64,000 bases of DNA. It comes from Marinovum sp048263515. Its GTDB lineage: Bacteria; Pseudomonadota; Alphaproteobacteria; Rhodobacterales; Rhodobacteraceae. Below are positions 1 through 7,502 of this stretch, piece after piece (position 1 is the first letter of the stretch; every line of letters begins with the position of its first letter). The DNA is taken from NCBI RefSeq assembly GCF_048263515.1, contig NZ_JBLXEC010000005.1, forward strand, positions 124,001 through 188,000, written 5' to 3'. The position numbers and the translations under genes were made by a program. Under the pieces are notes generated by a model. The model saw only the letters and a list, made by a program, of their open reading frames with translations. It was not told the DNA's origin and did no database searches.

Positions 1-1546
1 CCACCACCGGCACATTGGGATCGACCAAGGCGATGGGGCCGTGCTTGAGTTCGCCTGACGCATAAGCTTCGGCGTGGATATAGCTGATTTCCTTGAGCTT
101 CAGCGCGCCTTCCAGCGCCAGCGGATACATCAGCCCACGACCGAGGAACAGCACGTCGCTGGCTTCCGAGATGTCGTGCGCGATGCTCTTGAGTGCGTCG
201 CTCAGGGTCAGGGCATCGTTGATCTGGCCGGGCAGAGCCCGCAGGGTGGCGAGGTGATCCTGAAGCTCTTCGGTGCTGATCTGCTTGCGGTCATGCGCCG
301 CCTTGAGCGCCAGCAGGAACAGTACGGTCAGCTGGCAGGTGAAGGCCTTGGTCGAGGCGACGCCCACCTCGACACCGGCATGGATCGGCAGGGCGGTATC
401 GCTCTCGCGGGCGATCGAGCTTTCGGGGACGTTGACCACCGAGATCACGTGATCGGCCTTGTCGCGGACATAGCGCAGGGCGGCGAGGGTATCGGCGGTC
501 TCGCCCGACTGGCTGACGAACAGCGCGGCGGTGCGCGGCGAGATCGGCGGCTCGCGGTAGCGGAATTCCGAGGCGATATCGACCTCGACCGGCAGGCGGG
601 CAATGCGTTCGAACCAGTATTTCGCGGTGAAACAGGCGTAGAAGGCAGTGCCGCAGGCAACCATGGTCAGCCGGTCGATCTGCGAGAAATCCGGCACGCT
701 CTCGGGCCAGTCGAGGCCGGTGCCGGCCTCGTTCAGGTACTTGGTGATGGCGTTCTGGATCACCGCCGGCTGTTCGGCGATCTCCTTGGCCATGTAATGC
801 TTGTAGCCGGCCTTGTCGACGCGGGTGGCATCGAGCGCCACGGTCTTGGTGGCGCGGTTGGCCAGCTGGCCGCGTTCGTCACGGATCTCGAGGCTGGTGC
901 GGGTCACGACCGCGCGGTCGCCTTCTTCGAGATAGGTGATCTTGTCGGTCAACGGTGCCAGGGCGATGGCGTCGGAACCCACGTACATCTCGCCCTCGCC
1001 ATGGCCGATGGCCAGGGGCGAGCCCTTGCGGGCGGCGACCATCAGATCCTCTTCGCCGTCAAACAGGAAGGCCAGCGCAAAGGCGCCTTCCAGCTGGTCG
1101 AGCGCGGCATTGGCGGCCTCGACCGGGGTCTTGCCTTGGCTCATGTGGTAGTGGGTCAGCAGGGCGACTGTCTCGGTGTCGGTGTCGGTCTCGGTGGCGA
1201 TGCCGGCGGCGGCAAGCTCTTCGCGCAGGGCGCGGAAGTTCTCGATGATGCCGTTGTGCACAACGGCGACCTTGCCGGTGAAATGCGGGTGCGCATTGAC
1301 CTCGGACGGCGCGCCATGGGTGGCCCAGCGGGTGTGGCCGATGCCGGACTTGCCGGCCAGCGGTTCGTGCACCAGCTTGTCGGACAGGTTCACCAGCTTG
1401 CCGACCGCGCGGCGCCGCTCCAGCTTGCCATCGTGAACGGTGGCGATGCCGGCGCTGTCATAGCCGCGATATTCCAGCCGTTTCAGCGCGTCCACAAGTA
1501 TCGGTGAGGCCTCATGGCTGCCGAGGTATCCGACAATTCCGCACAT
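1..1546 (-). CDS. glmS: Glutamine--fructose-6-phosphate aminotransferase (partial, C-terminus beyond window)
   Basis: This enzyme makes glucosamine-6-phosphate from fructose-6-phosphate and glutamine, the entry step to UDP-GlcNAc for peptidoglycan and LPS. The frame is open at the left edge, so about 515 N-terminal residues of a usual ~605 are present. The protein begins MCGIVGYLGS, which places the glutaminase nucleophile Cys right after the initiator Met. The edge of the window encodes GELKHGPIALVD, a conserved block of the second SIS (sugar isomerase) domain. The start ATG shares one base with the glmU stop (TAATG), so translation is coupled. The last ~90 residues are not visible. Confidence 0.97.
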   Translation of the reverse strand, partial: MCGIVGYLGSHEASPILVDALKRLEYRGYDSAGIATVHDGKLERRRAVGKLVNLSDKLVHEPLAGKSGIGHTRWATHGAPSEVNAHPHFTGKVAVVHNGIIENFRALREELAAAGIATETDTDTETVALLTHYHMSQGKTPVEAANAALDQLEGAFALAFLFDGEEDLMVAARKGSPLAIGHGEGEMYVGSDAIALAPLTDKITYLEEGDRAVVTRTSLEIRDERGQLANRATKTVALDATRVDKAGYKHYMAKEIAEQPAVIQNAITKYLNEAGTGLDWPESVPDFSQIDRLTMVACGTAFYACFTAKYWFERIARLPVEVDIASEFRYREPPISPRTAALFVSQSGETADTLAALRYVRDKADHVISVVNVPESSIARESDTALPIHAGVEVGVASTKAFTCQLTVLFLLALKAAHDRKQISTEELQDHLATLRALPGQINDALTLSDALKSIAHDISEASDVLFLGRGLMYPLALEGALKLKEISYIHAEAYASGELKHGPIALVDPNVPVV

Positions 1547-2901
1547 TATTGCTTGCTCCCGGCCTGTTCGGCCTTTTTGGATTTTAACATTTCGAACAAT
1601 TTACGGGCGAGCCCGGGTTTGTTCACCTGATCGGCCCGTGCCAGCGCCAGCGCGCCCTCGGGCACGTTTTTGGTGATCACCGCGCCGCTGGCGGTCATCG
1701 CTTCGTCACCGATGGTGACCGGGGCCACCAGCATGGTGTTCGAGCCGATGAAGGCGCGTTTGCCGATCTCGGTGTGATGCTTGAAGACGCCATCGTAGTT
1801 GCAGGTGATGGTGCCGGCGCCGACGTTGGTTTTCTCGCCGATATGGGCGTCGCCGATGTAGGTCAGGTGGTTGACCTTGGCGCCCTCGTCAAGCACCGCG
1901 TTCTTGATCTCGACGAAGTTGCCCACCCGGACATCTTCGGCCAGTTCCGCGCCCGAGCGCAGGCGGGCGTAGGGCCCGACGACGGCGCCGCGCGAGACGT
2001 GGCAGCCTTCGAGATGGCTGAAAGCGCGGATATGCGCGCCGTTCTCGACGGTGACGCCGGGTCCGAAGACGACATTGGGTTCGATCTCGCAATCCGGCCC
2101 GATCCAGGTGTCATGGCCAAACCAGACGGTGTCCGGTGCGGCCATGGTGACGCCAGAGACCAGCAGCTCTGAGCGTTTGCGGGCCTGGAACCCCGCCTCG
2201 GCAGCGGCGAGGTCGACACGGGAATTCACGCCCATGGTCTCGGCCTCGTCGCAAGACACGGCTGTGGCCGACAGCCCGGCCTCGCGGGCCAGTGCCACGA
2301 TATCGGTCAGGTAGTATTCGCCGGAGGCATTGTCGTTGCCGACCCGGTCGAGCAGGGCGAAGAGCGTCTCGGAACTGGCTGAGATCACGCCGGAATTGCA
2401 GAAATCTATGGCGCGTTCGCGCAGGCCTGCGTCCTTGAACTCGACGATCTGCATCAGCTCGTCGCCGTCCATCACCAGCCGGCCGTATTTGCCCGGATCG
2501 GCTGCGGTGAAGCCCAGCACTACCACGTCGTGGCTCTTGCGCGCCTCGGCCATCGCCTCGAGCGTCTCGGGGCGGATGAAGGGCGTGTCGCCATACAGCA
2601 CGATGACATCGCCGTCGAAGCCTTCGAGCGCCGGACGCGCCTGCAGCACCGCGTGGCCGGTGCCCAGCTGTTCGAATTGCAGGACGCAGGTGGCGGTCTC
2701 GTCGATCTCGCGCGCGGCGGCCTCGACCTGCTCGGCGCCGTGGCCGGTGACGATCACCGTGCGTTCCGGCGACAGGCTGCTGCCCGAGGCCATGGCATGG
2801 GCCAGAAGCGGCGCACCGGCCACCTTGTGCAATACCTTGGGCAGGCCGGAGCGCATCCTTGTGCCTTTGCCGGCGGCAAGAATGACGAGTGCAATGCTCA
2901 T
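1546..2901 (-). CDS. glmU: Bifunctional UDP-GlcNAc pyrophosphorylase / glucosamine-1-phosphate acetyltransferase
   Basis: GlmU acetylates glucosamine-1-phosphate and then transfers UMP to give UDP-GlcNAc in the cytoplasm. At 451 residues it has the normal family length. The N-terminal Rossmann-like half carries LAAGKGTRMRSGLPKVLHK (residues 8-26, nucleotide binding) and YGDTPF near residue 100. The C-terminal half is a left-handed beta-helix acetyltransferase with NHLTYIGDAHIG and NVGAGTITCNYDG, which include the catalytic His and acetyl-CoA contacts. It is the first gene of a glmU-glmS pair transcribed leftward, divergent from gph across a 109-bp gap that must hold both promoters. Nothing is unusual in the protein. 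Confidence 0.97.
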   Translation of the reverse strand: MSIALVILAAGKGTRMRSGLPKVLHKVAGAPLLAHAMASGSSLSPERTVIVTGHGAEQVEAAAREIDETATCVLQFEQLGTGHAVLQARPALEGFDGDVIVLYGDTPFIRPETLEAMAEARKSHDVVVLGFTAADPGKYGRLVMDGDELMQIVEFKDAGLRERAIDFCNSGVISASSETLFALLDRVGNDNASGEYYLTDIVALAREAGLSATAVSCDEAETMGVNSRVDLAAAEAGFQARKRSELLVSGVTMAAPDTVWFGHDTWIGPDCEIEPNVVFGPGVTVENGAHIRAFSHLEGCHVSRGAVVGPYARLRSGAELAEDVRVGNFVEIKNAVLDEGAKVNHLTYIGDAHIGEKTNVGAGTITCNYDGVFKHHTEIGKRAFIGSNTMLVAPVTIGDEAMTASGAVITKNVPEGALALARADQVNKPGLARKLFEMLKSKKAEQAGSKQ

Positions 2902-3010
2902 AACAGATTCTCTTTGTAATTAGGTCGGTCCCGTTTTATCCGCTGAGGCGCGCGCCGCAAGGTTGCGCCCCTCACTTTGGATTTCCGTCTGTGTCAGGAA
3001 AGGCACGCCG

Positions 3011-3682
3011 ATGCGCACCGTGATCTTCGACCTCGACGGCACCCTGGCCGACACCAGTGGCGACCTGATCGCCGCCGCCAACGCCTGTTTCCGGGCGATG
3101 GGCGAGGGCGAACTGCTTGATCCCGCGCGTGACGCCGGCACCGCGCTGCGCGGCGGGCGGGCAATGTTGCTTCTGGGGATGGAGCGGCTGGGGCGGGCGG
3201 ATGATTTCGCCACGATCGCCGCCTGGTATCCCCGCCTGCTAGAGGAATACGACGCCGCGCTGCATCACACCACGGTGCTTTATCCCGGCGCGGTCGAGGC
3301 GATCGGCGCGCTGCAGGGCGCCGACATCCGCACCGGCGTCTGCACCAACAAGCCCGAACGGCTGGCGCACAAGCTCCTGGTGGCGCTTGGCGTGCGGGAT
3401 CTCTTCGGCTCGTTGGTGGGGGCGGATACCCTGCCGGTGCGCAAACCCGACGCCGCACCCTATCGCGCTTCGGTCGAGCGGGCAGGTGGCGCGGTGGCGC
3501 GCTCACTGCTGGTGGGCGACAGCGTGACCGACCGGGAAACCGCGCGGGCAGCTGGCGTGCCGAGCGTGCTGGTGACTTTTGGTCCTTCGGGGGACGACAT
3601 GGCGGCCTTGGCGCCGGAGCATCTGCTGGACGATTACGCGGACCTGCCGGGGGTGGTGGAGCTGGCTCTGGGTGGTCGTTAG
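3011..3682 (+). CDS. gph: HAD-family hydrolase, phosphoglycolate phosphatase-like
   Basis: This is a 223-residue HAD-superfamily phosphatase. All four HAD motifs are visible: DLDGT at residues 7-11 (Asp7 nucleophile, Asp9 acid/base), TNK near residue 115, the Lys of RKPDAAPY, and VGDSVTDRETARAAG for Mg binding. Length and the helical cap between motifs I and II fit the Gph group that dephosphorylates 2-phosphoglycolate, but substrate cannot be fixed from sequence. The frame extends upstream to 2963; I chose 3011 because MRTVIFDLDGT is the family N-terminus. A perfect 9-bp hairpin follows at 3695-3715. Confidence 0.85.
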   Translation: MRTVIFDLDGTLADTSGDLIAAANACFRAMGEGELLDPARDAGTALRGGRAMLLLGMERLGRADDFATIAAWYPRLLEEYDAALHHTTVLYPGAVEAIGALQGADIRTGVCTNKPERLAHKLLVALGVRDLFGSLVGADTLPVRKPDAAPYRASVERAGGAVARSLLVGDSVTDRETARAAGVPSVLVTFGPSGDDMAALAPEHLLDDYADLPGVVELALGGR

Positions 3683-3694
3683 GCGTCGTGCGAT

Positions 3695-3715
3695 GGTGGG
3701 CAGGGACTGCCCACC
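3695..3715 (+). terminator. Terminator-like hairpin after gph
   Basis: GGTGGGCAG is followed three bases later by its exact complement CTGCCCACC, 13 bases after the gph stop. There is no T-run, so this may be a transcript-end stabiliser or a palindromic repeat rather than an intrinsic terminator. Confidence 0.45.
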
Positions 3716-3748
3716 CGAAGCATTGCGGCGGCGGCCGTATCGGTGCCA

Positions 3749-3776
3749 CGCGCCCCGGACTTGATCCGGGGCCTCC
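3749..3776 (+). repeat. Short palindromic repeat, CGCGCCCCGG type (copy 1)
   Basis: This 28-bp element reads CGCGCCCCGGACTTGATCC followed by GGGGCCTCC. It contains the inverted repeat CCCCGGA-cttga-TCCGGGG. Near-identical copies occur at 46516-46543 and 57691-57718, and an inverted copy at 46945-46972. This one lies 60 bp upstream of a long intergenic repeat unit. Confidence 0.75.
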
Positions 3777-3836
3777 CGGCTGGCTTTTTCTCCGGACCTC
3801 CACAGAATGCGGCCCGAGGCGACCTCCGCTCCAAGG

Positions 3837-4018
3837 CGCGGAATCAAGGCCGCAGGCCGCCGCGCCATCGCCGGGCCGCCCCTATGGCCCGGCGATTGGG
3901 TGACGTGAGCGCTTCGTTCATTCCAAGCGCGCCAGTGACGGGGATAAAGTGCACAGACCCGTCGTTGCGTCGCCGTGCCGCGGCCCGACGATGGCGCGGC
4001 TTGGGCGGTGGTCTGACG
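3837..4018 (+). repeat. Intergenic long repeat, unit A (single copy)
   Basis: This unit of about 182 bp fills most of the 433-bp gap between gph and the DegT gene, where no credible gene is seen. Its order of parts is GCGGAATCAAGGCCGCAGG, a perfect 11-bp hairpin (ATCGCCGGGCC 3867-3877 with GGCCCGGCGAT 3886-3896), then GGGTGACGTGAGCGC, then GGGGATAAAGTGCACAGACC. The same parts in the same order occur in three tandem units at 6832-7393 and, more diverged, at 46571-46935, 56951-57617 and 39160-39238. Function unknown. Confidence 0.85.
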
Positions 4019-4115
4019 GCATGGCATCTGACGCCAAGGAGGTGGGCAGGGGCTGCTCCCCCTACGTGCTATTCTGACAGTTGACCTTGCCTGAACCGCG
4101 CCGCAAGACTGGCGC

Positions 4116-5321
4116 ATGAGCGAGCGATTTCACGGCAGATTCACCCAGCAGGAACCGATCCCGGAAGAGGGCATCGAAGCCGCCCTGGCGGTGCTCCGCT
4201 CGGGTCGCCTCCACCGATACAACGTGGCCGAAGGCGAGGCCGGCGAGGTGGCGCTGCTGGAACAGGAGTTCGCGGCGCAGGTCGGGGCGAAATATTGTCT
4301 CGCGGTGGCCTCCGGCGGCTATGCCATGGCCTGCGGGCTGCGCGCGATCGGGGTGCAGCCGGGCGACCGGGTGCTGACCAATGCCTTTACCCTGGCGCCG
4401 GTGCCGGGGGCGATCGCCTCGGTCAGTGCGGTGCCGGTCTTTGTCGGCGTCACCGAAGATCTGGTGATCGACCTCGACGACCTGGCGGCCAAGGTGGGTC
4501 AGGCCGATGTGCTGATGCTGAGCCACATGCGCGGCCATATCTGCGACATGGACCGGCTTATGGCGATCTGCAACGCGGCCGAGGTGCAGGTGATCGAGGA
4601 TTGCGCCCATACCATGGGGGCCGCCTGGCGCGGGGTGCCTTCGGGCCGGCACGGAGTGCTGGGGTGCTATTCCTGCCAGACCTACAAGCATGTGAACTCC
4701 GGCGAAGGGGGCCTTTTGGTCACCGATAACGAAGAGGTCGCGGCGCGGGCGGTGATGCTCTCGGGGTCCTACATGCTCTATGGTCGGCATCTGGCGGCGC
4801 CGGGGCCCGAGGTCTTCGAGCGGGTGAAATACGACACGCCCAATGTCTCCGGCCGGATGGACAACCTGCGGGCGGCGATCCTGCGGCCGCAGTTGCGCGC
4901 GCTGGAGACCCAGATCAGCCGGTGGAATGACCGCTACAAGGTGGTCGAAGAGGGGTTGCACGGCACCCCGGGGCTGATGGTGGTCGAGCGGGACGCCCGC
5001 GAGGCCTTTGTCGGCTCGTCGATCCAGTTCCTGCTGCTCGACTGGTCAGAGGAGGCGGTGGCCGAGGCCCTGCGGCGCTGCGCCGAGCGCGGCGTCGACC
5101 TGAAGTGGTTCGGCGGGGCAGAGCCTGTGGCCTTTACCTCGCGCTACGACAGCTGGCGCTATGCGCCGTCAGCGCCGATGCCCGCCAGCGACCGGGTGCT
5201 GAAGGGCATCGTCGACATGCGTCTGCCGCTGACCTTCAGCCTGGAGGATTGCGCCTTGATCGCGCGGATCATCCGGGCCGAGGTGAGCGCTGTCTATCAG
5301 TCCTGCAGCACCGCGCCGTAA
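4116..5321 (+). CDS. DegT/DnrJ/EryC1/StrS-family PLP aminotransferase
   Basis: This is a 401-residue fold-type I PLP enzyme of the sugar-aminotransferase family. EDCAHTMGAAWRG holds the PLP-ring-stacking and Asp region, and QTYKHVNSGEGG places the Schiff-base lysine at Lys191. Family members transaminate keto-sugars for LPS, glycans or antibiotics, but no sugar-nucleotide genes lie nearby, so the substrate is open. The gene stands alone between a repeat and a convergent creA-like gene, whose last 25 bp overlap its 3' end. ATG 4116 begins MSERFHGRF. Confidence 0.85.
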   Translation: MSERFHGRFTQQEPIPEEGIEAALAVLRSGRLHRYNVAEGEAGEVALLEQEFAAQVGAKYCLAVASGGYAMACGLRAIGVQPGDRVLTNAFTLAPVPGAIASVSAVPVFVGVTEDLVIDLDDLAAKVGQADVLMLSHMRGHICDMDRLMAICNAAEVQVIEDCAHTMGAAWRGVPSGRHGVLGCYSCQTYKHVNSGEGGLLVTDNEEVAARAVMLSGSYMLYGRHLAAPGPEVFERVKYDTPNVSGRMDNLRAAILRPQLRALETQISRWNDRYKVVEEGLHGTPGLMVVERDAREAFVGSSIQFLLLDWSEEAVAEALRRCAERGVDLKWFGGAEPVAFTSRYDSWRYAPSAPMPASDRVLKGIVDMRLPLTFSLEDCALIARIIRAEVSAVYQSCSTAP

Positions 5322-5773
5322 AGCGGCACCGTCGACATCGACACCTTGGCCGAGCCGTCGGTCAGTTCGGCGGCATGGGCGACATAGATCAGCGTCTGGT
5401 TCTTTTCGTCGAAGATCCGCTTCACCCGCAATGATTTCAGGATGATCGAGCGCGAGGTGCGGAAGACATCCTCGCCTTCCTCGTCCAGGTCGATATCCCC
5501 GACCGAGATCGGCCCGGTCTGGCGGCAGGCGATCGAGGCATTCGAGGGGTCCTCGAACCAGTTGCCCTTGGACAGCCGATCGAAAAGCCCACGCTCGAAA
5601 TAGGCGATGTGGCAGGTGACGCCCTTGACCTTGGGGTCGGCGATGGCCTCGACGATGATGTCGTTGCCCACCCAGTCGACGTCGATCTCGCCGACCTGTT
5701 CGGCACCGGCGGCGCTGGCACAGGCAAGACAGAGGGCGGCGGCAGAGCCGAGGCGGGCGAGGGCGGGGATCAT
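5297..5773 (-). CDS. CreA-like periplasmic protein
   Basis: This 158-residue protein begins with a signal peptide (hydrophobic run, predicted cut after ASAAGA near residue 24). The mature part (VGEIDVDWVGNDIIVEAI, two cysteines, KVKGVTCHIAYFERG) matches the CreA family, whose role in E. coli is still poorly defined. It is transcribed leftward and overlaps the 3' end of the convergent DegT gene by 25 bp (5297-5321), so both stops are inside the other gene. The start at 5773 is the only one that gives a complete signal peptide. Confidence 0.8.
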   Translation of the reverse strand: MIPALARLGSAAALCLACASAAGAEQVGEIDVDWVGNDIIVEAIADPKVKGVTCHIAYFERGLFDRLSKGNWFEDPSNASIACRQTGPISVGDIDLDEEGEDVFRTSRSIILKSLRVKRIFDEKNQTLIYVAHAAELTDGSAKVSMSTVPLYGAVLQD

Positions 5774-6112
5774 GGCGGTCTCCTGACAGGGGCGCGCCGG
5801 GCTGGCGCGCAGACATCTGGCCGCAAAAACGACCGGGGTGCAACGCGAACGCGCGCGCCGCGCGCGCGGTTCCCCGAGGCACGGGGCGCGCGCATGTCAT
5901 CAGGCCGGAAAAGGTTGCATCACGCTTGCGCGCATCGGCGCTTCCCTGCCGGTGATTTCTGCCGCTTCCGGCGGAAATTTGCCAATGAGCTGAACTGCTT
6001 GAAGGGGCCGGAAGATTTCTGCAGGGCGGCGGAACAAACCCCCGGGGATGGTCATTGATGCCTCGAACGCGGCGCATCCTGTGCTGCTTCGAAAGTACCA
6101 AAGGAGACTACC
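5774..6112. other. Gene-free divergent intergenic region
   Basis: No gene is credible in these 339 bp, which separate the divergent creA-like and SH3 genes and so must contain both promoters. It holds a 19-bp run of alternating C and G with one break (5850-5868) and a hairpin (ATTTCTGCCG 5955-5964 against CGGCGGAAAT 5969-5978, 9 of 10 paired). No clear -35/-10 pair stands out. A strong ribosome binding site, AAAGGAG, lies just before the SH3 gene. Confidence 0.6.
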
Positions 6113-6760
6113 ATGTTTCGCAATACGATCCTGACCGCTTCGACCGCAATTTTCGCCGCTGGTTCGGCCATGGCCGCAACCTCGGCAACCGCCGTCACCG
6201 ACCTCAACCTGCGCGCCGGCCCCGGGCCGCACTACGAGATCATCGGCGTGATCGACGCACAGGCCGAGGCCGACGTCGACGGCTGCCTCGAGGAGGCAAA
6301 CTGGTGCAAGGTGATGTATGACGGCAAGGAAGGCTGGGCCTATGGCGAGTACCTGACCGCGATGGTCGAGGAAAACCCGGTGGCCGTCGTGTCGCCCACC
6401 GTGACCGTCGAGACCATCACCTATGACAACTCCAAGGATGCCGAAGCCTTTGCCGGCGCCGGGACCGTGGGTGCCGTGGCAGGCGCGCTGATCGCCGGCC
6501 CGGTGGGTGCTGTCGCCGGTGGTCTGCTGGCCGGTTCGGCCGGTGCGGCCGCACAACCTGACGAGCGTGTCGTGACCTATGTCCAGACCAACACGCTGGA
6601 GCCGATCTACCTCGAAGGTGAAGTGGTGACGGGCGCCGTGGTGCCGGACACCGTCGAGCTGGTGGAAATTCCGGACGCCGAGCTGCGTTACGTCTACATC
6701 AACGGCCAGCCCGTGCTGGTGGAGCCGGAAGAGCGCAAGATCGTCTATGTCGTGCGCTAA
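6113..6760 (+). CDS. Secreted SH3-domain / glycine-zipper / DUF1236-like protein
   Basis: This 215-residue envelope protein starts with a signal peptide (cut near ...GSAMA-ATS). An SH3b domain follows at about residues 24-82 (VTDLNLRAGPGPHYE, ANWCKVMYDGKEGWAYGEYL). A glycine-zipper stretch is at about 118-148 (AGALIAGPVGAVAGGLLAG), consistent with membrane contact. The C-terminal block (VTYVQTN, VPDTVELVEIPD, YVYINGQPVLVEPEERKIVY) resembles DUF1236. SH3b domains often bind cell wall. It is monocistronic: good RBS AAAGGAG before ATG 6113 and an intrinsic terminator after the stop. Confidence 0.8.
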   Translation: MFRNTILTASTAIFAAGSAMAATSATAVTDLNLRAGPGPHYEIIGVIDAQAEADVDGCLEEANWCKVMYDGKEGWAYGEYLTAMVEENPVAVVSPTVTVETITYDNSKDAEAFAGAGTVGAVAGALIAGPVGAVAGGLLAGSAGAAAQPDERVVTYVQTNTLEPIYLEGEVVTGAVVPDTVELVEIPDAELRYVYINGQPVLVEPEERKIVYVVR

Positions 6761-6787
6761 GCCGGACAGGTTTGGTAGTGAGTTTCA

Positions 6788-6813
6788 GGGCAGCCCGCGT
6801 GGCTGCCCTTTTT
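6788..6813 (+). terminator. Intrinsic terminator of the SH3 gene
   Basis: A perfect 8-bp stem GGGCAGCC (6788-6795) and GGCTGCCC (6801-6808) with loop CGCGT is followed directly by TTTTT. It is 27 bp after the stop codon. Confidence 0.92.
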
Positions 6814-6831
6814 CGTTTGTTCATTTGGCTG

Positions 6832-7021
6832 GACGCGGGATCAAGGCCGCAGGCCGCCGCGTCCTCGCCGGGCCACCCCTCCGGCCCGGCGATGGGGTGA
6901 CGTTTGCGCGTCGCTCATTCAAAGCGTGCCAGTGGCGGGGATAAAGCGCACAGACCCAAGGTAGGCTCGCCGGACCGTGGCCCGACAATGACGCTGCTTG
7001 AGCGGTTGGTCTGACGCTGAG
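6832..7021 (+). repeat. Intergenic long repeat, tandem unit B1
   Basis: First of three tandem units with a 190-bp period, lying between the SH3-gene terminator and ivd. It has the same parts as unit A: GCGGGATCAAGGCCGCAGG, a hairpin arm TCGCCGGGCC with its partner GGCCCGGCGA, GGGTGACGTTTGCGCGTCG, and GGGGATAAAGCGCACAGACC. The region 6832-7393 contains no credible gene. Minus-strand reading frames across it exist but shift frame between units. Confidence 0.9.
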
Positions 7022-7210
7022 GACGCGGAATCGAGGCCGCAGGCCGCCGCGTCCTCGCCGGGCCACCCCCATGGCCCGGCGATCGGGTGACGTTTGCGCG
7101 TCGCTCATTCAAAGCGCGCCAGTGACGGGGATAAATTGCACAGACCCAAGGGAGGGTCGCCGCGCCGTGGCCCGTCGATGACACGGCTCGCGCGATTGGT
7201 CTGACAGTCA
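7022..7210 (+). repeat. Intergenic long repeat, tandem unit B2
   Basis: Second unit of the tandem array, about 85-90 percent identical to B1 by eye. It begins GACGCGGAATCGAGGCCG and contains GGGGATAAATTGCACAGACC. Substitutions are scattered, while the two hairpin arms remain complementary. Confidence 0.9.
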
Positions 7211-7393
7211 GGGCGCGGAACCAAGGCCGCAGGCCGCCGCGTCCTCGCCGGGCCACCCCCTGGCCCGGCGATTGGGTAACGTGAGCGCATCGATCATTCA
7301 AAGCGCGCCGGTGGCGGGGATAAACCGCACAGAACCAAGGTAGGATCGCCGGACCGTGGCCCGGCGAGGTCGCGGCTTGAGCGAACCGGGCAG
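7211..7393 (+). repeat. Intergenic long repeat, tandem unit B3
   Basis: Third unit of the array, beginning GGGCGCGGAACCAAGGCCG. Its hairpin loop is shorter than in B1 and B2 (CACCCCC between the arms), which breaks any shared minus-strand reading frame. It contains GGGGATAAACCGCACAGAACC and ends about 110 bp before the isovaleryl-CoA dehydrogenase start. Confidence 0.88.
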
Positions 7394-7463
7394 GGCGCTG
7401 AAAATGACCCCGCGCACCCCGGCAAACAGAGGCATTGACCGACTCGGCCGCTGCTGTTATCCA

Positions 7464-7487
7464 ATTATTGAACACTCGTTCATTAAT
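7464..7487. promoter_or_regulatory. Palindromic putative operator upstream of ivd
   Basis: Inverted repeat ATTATTGAAC-actc-GTTCATTAAT, 9 of 10 positions paired, in an AT-rich island that stands out from the GC-rich surroundings, ending 15 bp before the start codon. The shape (GAAC n4 GTTC core with flanking AT) is typical of operators bound by TetR-family repressors of acyl-CoA catabolism. No regulator gene lies in the cluster, so the binding protein is unknown. Confidence 0.6.
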
Positions 7488-7502
7488 CGGGAGGCAAGGG
7501 TC

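Noticed and set aside
7356..7502. Upstream extension of ivd into the repeat
   Set aside because: The added 49 residues match nothing and cover a repeat and an operator-like site. ATG 7503 has a good ribosome binding site.
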